Assembly (NCBI GenBank): GCA_030596915.1
Contig: JAUVSX010000290.1
Coordinates: 1-5,000, forward strand
Direction of reading: 5' to 3'
Origin: Chloroflexota bacterium
GTDB taxonomy: Bacteria; Chloroflexota; Anaerolineae; B4-G1
DNA: 5,000 bases
The notes under the pieces were generated by a model. It did not search any database. It was not told the origin of the DNA and saw only the letters and a program-made list of their open reading frames with translations. A program made the position numbers and the translations under genes. Below are positions 1-5,000 of the stretch, piece by piece; the stretch's first letter is position 1; each line of letters opens with the position of its first letter.

Positions 1-298
1 ACCAGCGGGCGCCCATTGAAGTGAGTTGCGTGGAAGGGTCGTGACGTTGTCCCGTGAAGGTGAAGTCTGTTGGTAGGGCGCCGCTGGACCACGGCTGCGG
101 TTCAGTCCGCAGGCGATGTCTAGTCTCCTCACCGAGGGTATCTGCCTTCCCAAGTGGCAATGTCGACGATCACCTGAACGGCAGCGCATGGGGGGCTGAG
201 CCCCGGCAGTCACCGTACAGGTAGTATACCGTGTTATCAGCACGCATGGCAACCCGGCGCCCGGCGTGGAAGTAGTAGCTCGTCGCGACGGTGCTGCC
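1..298 (-). pseudogene. Decayed RHS/YD-repeat protein, C-terminal core fragment
   Basis: Read on the minus strand, about 298 down to 206 encodes GSTVATSYYFHAGRRVAMR followed by ADNTVYYLYGDCRGS. This matches the wording of RHS/YD-repeat proteins (Y-Y-x-AGG-x-R-V-A-M-R, then Y-L-x-GDHLGS), with DHLGS degraded to DCRGS. An in-frame TGA lies at 170-172. Beyond it, still in the same frame, 76 down to 2 encodes LPTDFTFTGQR and then HDPSTQLTSMGARW, the hallmark end of the RHS core (FTGQR-x-D-x-S-T-x-L-x-x-x-GARxYD). The stretch between the two motifs is longer than usual and poorly conserved. Upstream of about 300 no YD repeats are recognisable in any minus-strand frame, so the large N-terminal part is missing. 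RHS proteins are large secreted or surface polymorphic proteins, often toxins or adhesins; this piece cannot be functional as it stands. It continues past the left edge. The family is clear; the exact upper boundary is not. Confidence 0.8.
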
Positions 299-460
299 AG
301 CCGGTGGCTCGGGGCCATCGGGAACGCCAAGGCCAAAAGAAAGGCGGACTCCCCGGTGACACCCTCGCTTAAGTGAAGGACCTGCCTTCGGTGACACCGC
401 CACCTGATTTGACGTGCCGTCCCACATTGCCCCGCCACGTTGGTCGACAAGGTTGCGTCT
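299..460. other. Non-coding stretch between RHS relic and promoter, with short direct repeats
   Basis: No convincing gene is seen here. The minus-strand frame stays open but has lost similarity to RHS proteins. A 10-bp direct repeat CGGTGACACC occurs at 354-363 and 389-398. Between and overlapping the copies lies a small hairpin, GAAGG (375-379), loop ACCTG, CCTTC (385-389). This could be a remnant of a small inserted element or chance; the copies are too short to decide. Confidence 0.3.
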
Positions 461-489
461 TTGACAGCCGGTCGGTGGCGCGGTATACT
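461..489 (+). promoter_or_regulatory. Strong sigma70-type promoter
   Basis: A perfect -35 box TTGACA (461-466) is separated by 17 bp from a -10 box TATACT (484-489), one base from consensus. Transcription would start near 496. It points rightward, towards the repeat-protein gene about 250 nt downstream, and away from the RHS relic. In a GC-rich region such a match is unlikely by chance. It is the best candidate promoter for the 746-1885 gene pair and possibly for the RACo gene after it. Confidence 0.65.
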
Positions 490-495
490 CGCGCG

Positions 496-745
496 TGCCA
501 TCATTGGGAGCAAAGGGGACGCTGCACGAGAGCCCCCGTCCTCCAAGATGGGGCCAACCTTAGGGTGAGGCCGGTGCGTGGATTCCGTCGGGCAAGGCAC
601 GATGGCCTCTCTCCTCAGGGTATCGTGGTTGCCGGGGGCGATCGGATACTTTCTCCTCGATGGAGATAGGCGCCGACGCCCATTGTGACGACGAGTTGGA
701 CTGTTGGGGTGCGATCCCGCGAGCAACGCAGGAATGGGAAATGCA
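496..745 (+). other. Long untranslated leader with possible alternative stem-loops
   Basis: About 250 nt separate the predicted transcription start from the first likely start codon. A plus-strand open frame at 373-669 begins upstream of the promoter and has no recognisable content, so it is not called. Visible pairings: 515-521 (GGGGACG) can pair with 537-543, while 534-540 (CCCCGTC) can pair with 547-553 (GATGGGG). The two stems share bases and exclude each other. GAGGCC at 567-572 can pair with GGCCTC at 604-609. A short hairpin TCTCC/GGAGA (652-656 with 662-666, loop TCGAT) follows. No U-rich tract and no known riboswitch core, including the cobalamin B12-box, was recognised. It may be a regulated leader, a small RNA, or simply a long 5' UTR. 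Confidence 0.35.
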
Positions 746-1150
746 ATGAGCAGGGTCTATCTTCACAAGCCTTACCAGCGTGATGAGTACCTGGGACGGG
801 TGAGCCCGGATGATGGCGAGGTCTACCGCCACCGTCCGGGTCCAGATGAGTACGTCGGTCGCGTCGACCTCGAGACCGGCCGCGTCTACCGCCATCGACC
901 TGGCCCTGACGAGTGTATTGGTTGGGTGAGTCGCCGCTCGGGCCGCATCTACCATCGACGGATCGGCCCAGACCGGTATGTAGGCCGGGTCAGCGCCGGC
1001 GGCCGCATCTTCGCACACAAGCTCCTTGAACGCGACGATTACCTGGGAAGGATACGCGGCCAAGCTTCATTCGCGGAGGGTGGTGCAGCCTTCTTCCTGC
1101 TCCTGGCGCCAGTAGTCGAAACGGTGGGCGACAAGGATGACGGGGTTTAG
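746..1150 (+). CDS. Small protein of five ~21-residue beta-type repeats, function unknown
   Basis: A 134-residue protein built almost wholly from tandem repeats with the pattern (R/E)-(V/I)-Y-x-H-x-x-G-P-D-x-Y-(V/L)-G-(R/W)-V-x-x-x-x-G. The copies lie at residues 3-24, 25-45, 46-66, 67-86 and 87 to about 105. Alternating short strands (VYRHR, YVGRV) and turns (GPDE, ETG) suggest beta-hairpins arranged as a solenoid or as blades, resembling proteins annotated as 4- or 5-fold beta-flower. The C-terminus (residues 112-121) is a hydrophobic GGAAFFLLLA segment, too short for a sure membrane helix and possibly a closing strand. No signal peptide or catalytic motif is seen. ATG 746 was chosen because the repeats begin right after it and GGGA (736-739) sits 6 bp before it; in-frame starts at 734 and 704 would only add a non-repeat tail. 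It ends 3 bp before the DUF1638 gene, so the two are probably co-transcribed. No specific function can be given. Confidence 0.8.
   Translation: MSRVYLHKPYQRDEYLGRVSPDDGEVYRHRPGPDEYVGRVDLETGRVYRHRPGPDECIGWVSRRSGRIYHRRIGPDRYVGRVSAGGRIFAHKLLERDDYLGRIRGQASFAEGGAAFFLLLAPVVETVGDKDDGV
752..1060 (+). repeat. Tandem coding repeats of about 63 bp
   Basis: Five units encode the protein repeat: 752-817, 818-880, 881-943, 944-1003 and 1004-1060. Units two and three are the closest, sharing for example GTCTACCGCCA at 821-831 and 884-894 and the GGxCCxGATGAG / GGxCCxGACGAG turn region. The outer units have diverged at the DNA level while keeping the protein pattern, which points to old internal duplication with selection on the protein. 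The middle units look more recently copied or homogenised. Confidence 0.7.
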
Positions 1151-1153
1151 CGG

Positions 1154-1885
1154 GTGGCGAGTGCAGAGGATCCGGCAACACAGCGATCGATGAATCAAGA
1201 GACACCCGCTGCTCCCGATCACTCTCCGGCGTGGAAGGTCATCGCGTGCGCCACTGTCGGCGAAGAACTCAAGCCCCTGCTGCCTCCTCACGTCGAGTAC
1301 GAAGTACTTGAGTTTGGGCTTCACCTGTCGCCAGATCGGCTGCGTGATGCTGTGCAGGCGCGCATAGATGCGTCTCCAGGCGCCGATATCATCATCCTCG
1401 GCTACGGGCTTTGCTCGAACGGCGTTGCTGGACTCCGTGCCCCACGCGCACGGCTGGTCATTCCTCGGATGGACGATTGCATCGGCATTTTTCTCGGTTC
1501 CAGGGCCGAGTATCGGCGGCAGTTCCGGCAGGATCCAGGCACATACTACCTGACCAAGGGCTGGATCGAATGTGGCGACACGCCTCTGACCGAGTATGAG
1601 AAGATGGCAGCGAAGTACGGCGAGGAGACGGCGCTGTGGCTGAGCAAGGAGGTGCTGAAGCACTACACGCGCATCGCCTTGATCGATACGGGCCAGTACG
1701 ACCTCGACCGGTATCGGGAGTACTCACGACGGGTCGCCGAGCTGTACGATCTGCGCTTCGAGGAAATCCCCGGCTCGACATCTTTGCTCGAGAAGCTGGT
1801 CGCTGGCGATTGGGATGACGAGTTTGTGGTCGTTGAGCCCGGGCAGGAAGTGACGCCGGAGATGTTCCTGCCATCCTCGTCCTGA
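1154..1885 (+). CDS. DUF1638 domain protein, probable corrinoid-pathway accessory
   Basis: A 243-residue protein counted from GTG 1154. The DUF1638 family signature runs through it: KVIACATVGEEL (28-39), E-F-G-LHLSP (53-60), ILGYGLCSNG (81-90), RLVIPRMDDCIGIFLGS (100-116) and PGTYYLTKGWIE (128-139), then a helical middle and a C-terminal IDTGQYD (177-183). Candidate metal- or cofactor-binding residues are H57, C87, D108, C109 and C140. No signal peptide or membrane segment is seen, so it is probably cytoplasmic. The biochemical role of the family is not established to my knowledge; it recurs beside corrinoid methyltransferases and their activators in anaerobes, and the RACo-like gene downstream here fits that. 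The start is uncertain. GTG 1154 has GGGG (1142-1145) 8 bp before it and lies 3 bp after the upstream stop. ATG 1190 (231 residues) lacks a well-spaced ribosome site, though the conserved domain would remain intact. Confidence 0.88.
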   Translation: MASAEDPATQRSMNQETPAAPDHSPAWKVIACATVGEELKPLLPPHVEYEVLEFGLHLSPDRLRDAVQARIDASPGADIIILGYGLCSNGVAGLRAPRARLVIPRMDDCIGIFLGSRAEYRRQFRQDPGTYYLTKGWIECGDTPLTEYEKMAAKYGEETALWLSKEVLKHYTRIALIDTGQYDLDRYREYSRRVAELYDLRFEEIPGSTSLLEKLVAGDWDDEFVVVEPGQEVTPEMFLPSSS

Positions 1886-1939
1886 CTTGCGAGCTTACGC
1901 TGGCGTAGTAACATTGACCACGCGCGCCTGCCCCGAATG

Positions 1940-1971
1940 CACCGCTGGGGCGGCAGTTGCCTGCGGCGGTG
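1940..1971 (+). other. Stem-loop in the DUF1638-RACo gap
   Basis: CACCGCTG (1940-1947) can pair with CGGCGGTG (1964-1971), with one G-U pair. Inside, GGC (1952-1954) and GCC (1959-1961) can close an AGTT tetraloop. An alternative 7-bp stem joins 1928-1934 to 1947-1953. No T-run follows, so this is not a standard intrinsic terminator. It may lower or modulate read-through into the RACo gene. Confidence 0.35.
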
Positions 1972-1998
1972 AGCACGGGGACGAGACGCGCATACAGA

Positions 1999-2021
1999 TG
2001 ACAGGGATCGATTGACAGGGA
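1999..2021 (+). repeat. Pair of 9-bp direct repeats TGACAGGGA upstream of the RACo gene
   Basis: TGACAGGGA occurs at 1999-2007 and again at 2013-2021, a period of 14 bp, about 85-105 bp before the RACo start. Direct repeats in this position can be binding sites for a regulator, but the spacing is not an integral helical turn and no promoter with good -35 and -10 boxes is seen next to them. This is a weak candidate. Confidence 0.25.
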
Positions 2022-2104
2022 CCTTGCGGGGGGGGCGGCCCTGGAACGGGTCTCGCATTCGCAAGGTTCGTGCCTGTCGGGGCTCTCATAGTGAAAGGTG
2101 TGGG

Positions 2105-3916
2105 ATGGTTGAAGCAGTTGCTATCGTGACAGTCGATTTTGAGCCGATTGGCCGGCGGGCGAGGGTGGTACCAGGCACGACGGTGCTGGACGCAGCCCGG
2201 CAGGCGGGTGTGGGGCTCAGCGCCATATGTGGCGGAGCCGGCACCTGTGGGGCCTGCCGCGTCCGCATCATGGCTGGTGAGGTGACGCCTCCAACTGACA
2301 GCGAGGAGGCTGCGCTCGCCGAAGGCCTTCGCCTCGCCTGCCAGACCCGGGTGATGGCGGACGTGCGCGTGGACGTCCCCCCGGCCTCAATGACCGCCCC
2401 GCAGCGGGCCCAGGTCGAGGGGCGCGAGCGTGTGGTGGAACTCGACCCCGCGGTGCGGGCTGTGGACGTAGCGTTGAAGCCAGCGAGTCTGGACGATCTG
2501 CGGGCCGATTCGACACGTCTGTGCGAGGCGCTCAGGCTGGAGCACGGTGTCGCCGTCGACGGGTTCGATGGACTGGTGTTGCGCCAGTTGCCTGCCACCC
2601 TGCGGGAGAACGACTGGCGCCTCCGCAGTGTGGTTCGGAACGGCGAGGTAGTGGCGGTGATGCGTGATGGATCGTCGTCACTGGGATTGGCCGTCGACGT
2701 AGGCACTACCAAGCTGGCTGCCTATCTGATTGATCTTGAGAATGGCGAGACGCTGGGCGCCGCCGGCGTGATGAACCCACAGATAGCCTACGGCGAAGAC
2801 GTGATGGCCCGTATCACCTACGCGATGCAGGGGGAGAGCCAGGCGCAGGAGCTCCATCAGGTGGTCATCGCCGGGCTCGATGAGGTAGCTCAGCAGCTCT
2901 GCGTGGGGGCAGGTCGCGAGCCCAGAGAAATCGTGGAAGCGGTAATCGTCGGGAATACCTGTATGCATCACCTGGTTGTGGGGCTCCCGGTGGCCCAGTT
3001 GGGGCTTGCACCGTATGTCGCCGTGCTGGGCGAGTCCTACGACATCAAAGCACGAGATCTTGGCCTACACCTGGCTCCTGGAGCATACGTGCACCTGTTG
3101 CCCAACATCGCCGGGTTTGTGGGCGCCGACCACGTTTCTATGGTCCTTGCCACCAGGCTGCACGAGACCGACGAGATCACCGTGGGGCTTGACATCGGGA
3201 CCAACACTGAGATCAGCCTGGCGGCGGGTGGGCGGCTCCTGAGCTGTTCGTGTGCGTCGGGCCCCGCGTTCGAGGGAGCACACATCCACGATGGCATGCG
3301 GGCCGCGCCCGGTGCTGTGGAGCGAATCCGTGCGATTGACGGGCGTATCGTCTATCAGACGATCGATGGCGCCCCGCCGGTTGGTATCTGTGGATCTGGC
3401 ATCCTGGATGGAGTCGCGGAGTTGCGTCGCATCGGGGTAGTTCGGCCCAATGGCGCGATGAATATGGACAGCCATCCGCGAGTCCGCCGTTCGGACGGAC
3501 GACGGGAGTTCCTACTCGTGCCCGAGGGTGAACGGGACGCGCCGCACGACGTGGTCATCACGCGCAAGGATATCAACGAGATCCAGTTGGCGAAGGCCGC
3601 TATCCGTGCCGGGATCGAGGTGTTGCTGAGCGAGGCCGGGTGTCGGGCGGAACAGCTTGACCGGGTGGTGGTGGCGGGCGCTTTCGGAACCTACCTGGAT
3701 GTGGACAGCGCTGTGGCCGTGGGGATGTTCCCGCCGCTTCCGCACGAGCGGTTCTTGCAGGTCGGGAACGCCGCTGGCATCGGCGCGAAGCTTACGCTGG
3801 TATCGCAGCGCTGTCGTACCACTGCGCAAGAGATCGCCCAACGTATGGAGTATGTTGAGTTGACGACCCATCCACGGTTTGTCGAGATCTATGCGGAGTC
3901 GCTCATGCTGCCCTGA
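2105..3916 (+). CDS. Corrinoid-activating 2Fe-2S/ASKHA ATPase (RACo/RamA-like, DUF4445)
   Basis: A 603-residue protein typical in length and domain order of reductive activators of corrinoid enzymes. Residues 1-95 form a plant-type ferredoxin domain with C42-x5-C48-x2-C51 and C79, the ligands for one 2Fe-2S cluster. Residues about 100-190 are a linker and middle region. The actin-like ASKHA ATPase follows: phosphate-1 loop LAVDVGTTKLAAY (195-207), IVGNTCMHH (281-289), LLPNIAGFVGADH (331-343), second phosphate loop GLDIGTNTEISL (361-372), CASGPAFEGAHI (383-394), GICGSGILDG (427-436) and VVVAGAFGTYLDVDSA (521-536). Such proteins couple ATP hydrolysis to electron transfer from the cluster to an inactive Co(II) corrinoid, restoring Co(I) for methyl transfer in the cytoplasm. 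The start at ATG 2105 is set by AAAGGTG (2094-2100) just upstream; the frame is open back to a TTG at 2012, but that 31-residue extension has no ferredoxin-like content. All key residues look intact. The methyltransferase it serves is not in the window. Confidence 0.94.
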   Translation: MVEAVAIVTVDFEPIGRRARVVPGTTVLDAARQAGVGLSAICGGAGTCGACRVRIMAGEVTPPTDSEEAALAEGLRLACQTRVMADVRVDVPPASMTAPQRAQVEGRERVVELDPAVRAVDVALKPASLDDLRADSTRLCEALRLEHGVAVDGFDGLVLRQLPATLRENDWRLRSVVRNGEVVAVMRDGSSSLGLAVDVGTTKLAAYLIDLENGETLGAAGVMNPQIAYGEDVMARITYAMQGESQAQELHQVVIAGLDEVAQQLCVGAGREPREIVEAVIVGNTCMHHLVVGLPVAQLGLAPYVAVLGESYDIKARDLGLHLAPGAYVHLLPNIAGFVGADHVSMVLATRLHETDEITVGLDIGTNTEISLAAGGRLLSCSCASGPAFEGAHIHDGMRAAPGAVERIRAIDGRIVYQTIDGAPPVGICGSGILDGVAELRRIGVVRPNGAMNMDSHPRVRRSDGRREFLLVPEGERDAPHDVVITRKDINEIQLAKAAIRAGIEVLLSEAGCRAEQLDRVVVAGAFGTYLDVDSAVAVGMFPPLPHERFLQVGNAAGIGAKLTLVSQRCRTTAQEIAQRMEYVELTTHPRFVEIYAESLMLP

Positions 3917-3938
3917 CGCGGAGCAAGACAGACCTCGA

Positions 3939-3970
3939 TCGTCGCGCCTGCCGCGATCGGATCGCGACGA
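3939..3970. repeat. Nested inverted repeats after the RACo gene
   Basis: TCGTCGCG (3939-3946) and CGCGACGA (3963-3970) form an 8-bp inverted repeat with 16 bp between the arms. Overlapping its right arm is a tighter palindrome, CGCGAT (3952-3957), CGG, ATCGCG (3961-3966). The two structures exclude each other in RNA. It starts 23 bp after the RACo stop codon, so it may protect or terminate the transcript. As DNA, such nested palindromes can also be protein-binding sites. Confidence 0.45.
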
Positions 3971-3975
3971 CCTCT

Positions 3976-4004
3976 GAACGCCGCACCTGTTGGTGGCGGC
4001 GTTC
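3976..4004 (+). terminator. Strong GC-rich stem-loop, candidate terminator of the RACo transcript
   Basis: GAACGCCGC (3976-3984) pairs perfectly with GCGGCGTTC (3996-4004). The stem continues with ACC/GGT (3985-3987 with 3992-3994) past a single bulged G at 3995 and closes on a TGTT loop, giving 12 base pairs. It lies 60 bp after the RACo stop. No clear T-run follows (GTGCGTGGGG), so it is not a textbook intrinsic terminator; it may act as a poor-U terminator, a 3'-end stabiliser or a barrier with Rho. Confidence 0.5.
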
Positions 4005-4188
4005 GTGCGTGGGGCGTGTTTCAGTTGTGGGCGATCCACCACCGCTCCGCACGTAGGGCTGCCTAGATGGCGTGCATCTTCGGGGACTGGGCGACGTAAG
4101 GGTCACTGCTTGGCGGAGAATCACGGGGCTGCACTGGGCGCTGGCCCCTCGTATCATCATGCTACCGCGGTGGATCACTTGAACCAAT

Positions 4189-4205
4189 GGGGACTGGCCC
4201 CTTTT
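4189..4205 (+). terminator. Weak terminator-like hairpin
   Basis: GGGG (4189-4192), loop ACTGG, CCCC (4198-4201) followed by TTTT (4202-4205). The 4-bp stem is short but has the T-run that the stronger hairpin upstream lacks. It ends 11 bp before the -35 box of the recombinase promoter, a sensible place to insulate that promoter from upstream read-through. Confidence 0.3.
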
Positions 4206-4216
4206 GCATGCAGGGG

Positions 4217-4245
4217 TTGACCTGGCCGCCGGATGAGGGTAGAAT
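4217..4245 (+). promoter_or_regulatory. Sigma70-type promoter of the recombinase gene
   Basis: A -35 box TTGACC (4217-4222) and a -10 box TAGAAT (4240-4245) are 17 bp apart, each one base from consensus. Transcription would begin near 4252, giving a 5' leader of about 28 nt that carries the strong ribosome site at 4266-4272. The agreement of promoter, ribosome site and start codon supports all three. Confidence 0.65.
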
Positions 4246-4279
4246 GTGTCAGTGTCTGCTACACGAAGGAGGGGGTGGC

Positions 4280-5000
4280 GTGGCCGAACAGCTTGTCCTG
4301 CCCGGTGTTGGCGACTTCCTCAACGGTCGGAGTGGCGCGCCTGAGCGCCCGTCCGCTCCGGGCAGGCTGATCGACAGCTCTTCGCTGCCTGCGGCCGTTG
4401 GGGCGTTCGAAGTCCATATGCGCGAGCAAGGATTTGCGGAGAACACGAACAAGGCATTTGTCTCTGACCTCGGACTCCTAACCCAGTTCGTCGGCGCCGG
4501 CAAGGCTGTCGGTGAGATTTCTACCCCTGACCTCAGACGCTTCACCTACTGGCTCGCACACGAGCGTGGTGTGCCGTGCAGTTCCAAGTCGCTGGCACGG
4601 CGTGTGACTGCCCTCAAAGTGTTCTTCGGGTGGCTAGCCGAAGCCGGCGTGATACGCTCCAATCCGGCCGATGCCGTGGTTCACTCGCCAGTTTCCTCGC
4701 CCCTGCCCTACGTGCCGTCTGATAGTGAGGTCGAGCGAGTGCTCGCAGTGACCCAGGCTCAGCGTTATTCTGACAAACCCGATGCGCGCCCCCATCTGCT
4801 GGTGACCCTGCTCCTGCACACCGGCATCAAGAAGGGGGAGTGTATGAACGTCGTACTCAATCACCTGGACTTCGAGGATCTGGATCATCCGGTGCTGTGG
4901 ATACGTTACAACAACCCACAGCGACGCCACAAGGAACGCGAGCTGACCCTGCCTGTTGATTGGCCGGCAGTGCTGGCTGAGTACCAGGTTCAGTATCGGC
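4280..5000 (+). CDS. Tyrosine recombinase/integrase (XerC/D-like), 3' end outside window
   Basis: The first 240 residues of a tyrosine recombinase; the frame is open to the right edge. GTG 4280 is chosen because AAGGAGG (4266-4272) sits 7 bp upstream. Residues about 38-130 are the core-binding SAM-like domain: the helix FEVHMREQGFAENTNKAF, then a segment ending LKVFFGWLAEAGVIRSNPAD (112-131), both typical of XerC/D relatives. The catalytic domain starts near 148: LLVTLLLHTGIKKGECMNV (173-191) occupies the place of the usual TGLRxSEL motif, and a beta-hairpin with RRHKERELTLP (215-225) follows. The position of the first catalytic arginine is lysine (K184). The HxxR, H/W and tyrosine motifs lie beyond the window. 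Such enzymes cut and rejoin DNA at short inverted sites, for chromosome dimer resolution or mobile-element integration. Its own promoter separates it from the RACo gene, so the two need not be functionally linked. Confidence 0.9.
   Translation, partial: MAEQLVLPGVGDFLNGRSGAPERPSAPGRLIDSSSLPAAVGAFEVHMREQGFAENTNKAFVSDLGLLTQFVGAGKAVGEISTPDLRRFTYWLAHERGVPCSSKSLARRVTALKVFFGWLAEAGVIRSNPADAVVHSPVSSPLPYVPSDSEVERVLAVTQAQRYSDKPDARPHLLVTLLLHTGIKKGECMNVVLNHLDFEDLDHPVLWIRYNNPQRRHKERELTLPVDWPAVLAEYQVQYR

Larger units (their letters stand above)
3917..4216. other. Intergenic spacer with stem-loops, no gene
   Basis: This gap of about 300 bp follows the RACo gene. It holds the stem-loops listed separately and a weak terminator-like site before the recombinase promoter. 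An open frame at 3990-4220 has no ribosome site, no recognisable motif and overlaps the promoter, so it is not called. A 9-bp repeat, CTGGCCCCT, occurs at 4141-4149 and 4195-4203. Neither an integron-type site nor a tRNA remnant was seen. Confidence 0.4.

Noticed and set aside
170..427. Open reading frame on the minus strand as an intact 85-residue gene
   Set aside because: Its C-terminal half is a fragment of the RHS core that continues past the stop; its N-terminal half has no recognisable content. It is reported as a pseudogene instead.
373..669. 98-residue plus-strand open frame
   Set aside because: It starts upstream of the promoter at 461-489, has no ribosome site and no recognisable motif.
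496..745. Cobalamin riboswitch in the leader
   Set aside because: Expected from the corrinoid context, but the conserved B12-box and GCC-ACTG core could not be found in the right order.
752..1060. CRISPR or non-coding tandem array
   Set aside because: The repeats are contiguous, about 63 bp, divergent at third positions and in one coding frame; they have no spacers.
560..1063. Minus-strand open frame opposite the repeat protein
   Set aside because: It is antisense to the tandem repeats; its own apparent repetition is only the reflection of the plus-strand repeats.
1914..1942. Promoter beginning with TTGACC after the DUF1638 gene
   Set aside because: No acceptable -10 box is found 16-18 bp downstream.
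1067..2064. Long minus-strand open frames opposite DUF1638
   Set aside because: The plus strand encodes a clearly conserved family; GC-rich coding DNA commonly leaves the opposite frames open.
2012..2104. TTG start at 2012 for the RACo gene
   Set aside because: It lacks a ribosome site and the extra 31 residues are unlike the ferredoxin domain; ATG 2105 has AAAGGTG just upstream.
3990..4220. 76-residue plus-strand open frame between RACo and the recombinase
   Set aside because: It begins inside a strong stem-loop, has no ribosome site, runs into the recombinase promoter and resembles no known family.

Overview
This GC-rich window has the look of a bacterial chromosome, probably an anaerobic or facultative member of the Chloroflexota or a similar lineage. 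That assignment is an inference. It rests on the YD/RHS-repeat wording, the DUF1638 plus corrinoid-activator pair, and a tyrosine recombinase whose first catalytic-arginine position reads TGIKKGE. No rRNA, tRNA or CRISPR array was seen.

Layout: (1) Bases 1 to about 298, minus strand, hold the decayed C-terminal core of an RHS/YD-repeat protein that runs off the left edge. (2) At 461-489 on the plus strand there is a near-consensus sigma70-type promoter. It is followed by a leader of about 250 nt without a convincing gene but with several possible stem-loops. (3) A plus-strand gene set follows: a 134-residue protein made of five copies of a ~21-residue beta-type repeat (746-1150), then 3 bp later a DUF1638 protein (1154-1885). 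After a 219-bp gap comes a 603-residue corrinoid-activating 2Fe-2S/ASKHA ATPase of the RACo/RamA-like type (2105-3916). (4) A 363-bp non-coding spacer holds a strong 12-bp stem-loop, a nested palindrome and a well-formed promoter at 4217-4245. (5) That promoter drives a tyrosine recombinase (from 4280) cut off by the right edge.

How they work together: RACo-type proteins use ATP to let an iron-sulphur cluster reduce an oxidised Co(II) corrinoid back to Co(I). DUF1638 proteins are commonly found in corrinoid methyltransferase neighbourhoods, so the pair is best read as a corrinoid reactivation/maturation module. No methyltransferase or corrinoid-binding protein is present in the window, so the module is either an orphan acting in trans or is served by genes elsewhere. 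The small repeat protein has no obvious link to corrinoids beyond its tight spacing to the DUF1638 gene. The RHS relic on one side and the recombinase on the other suggest a stretch of genome prone to rearrangement.
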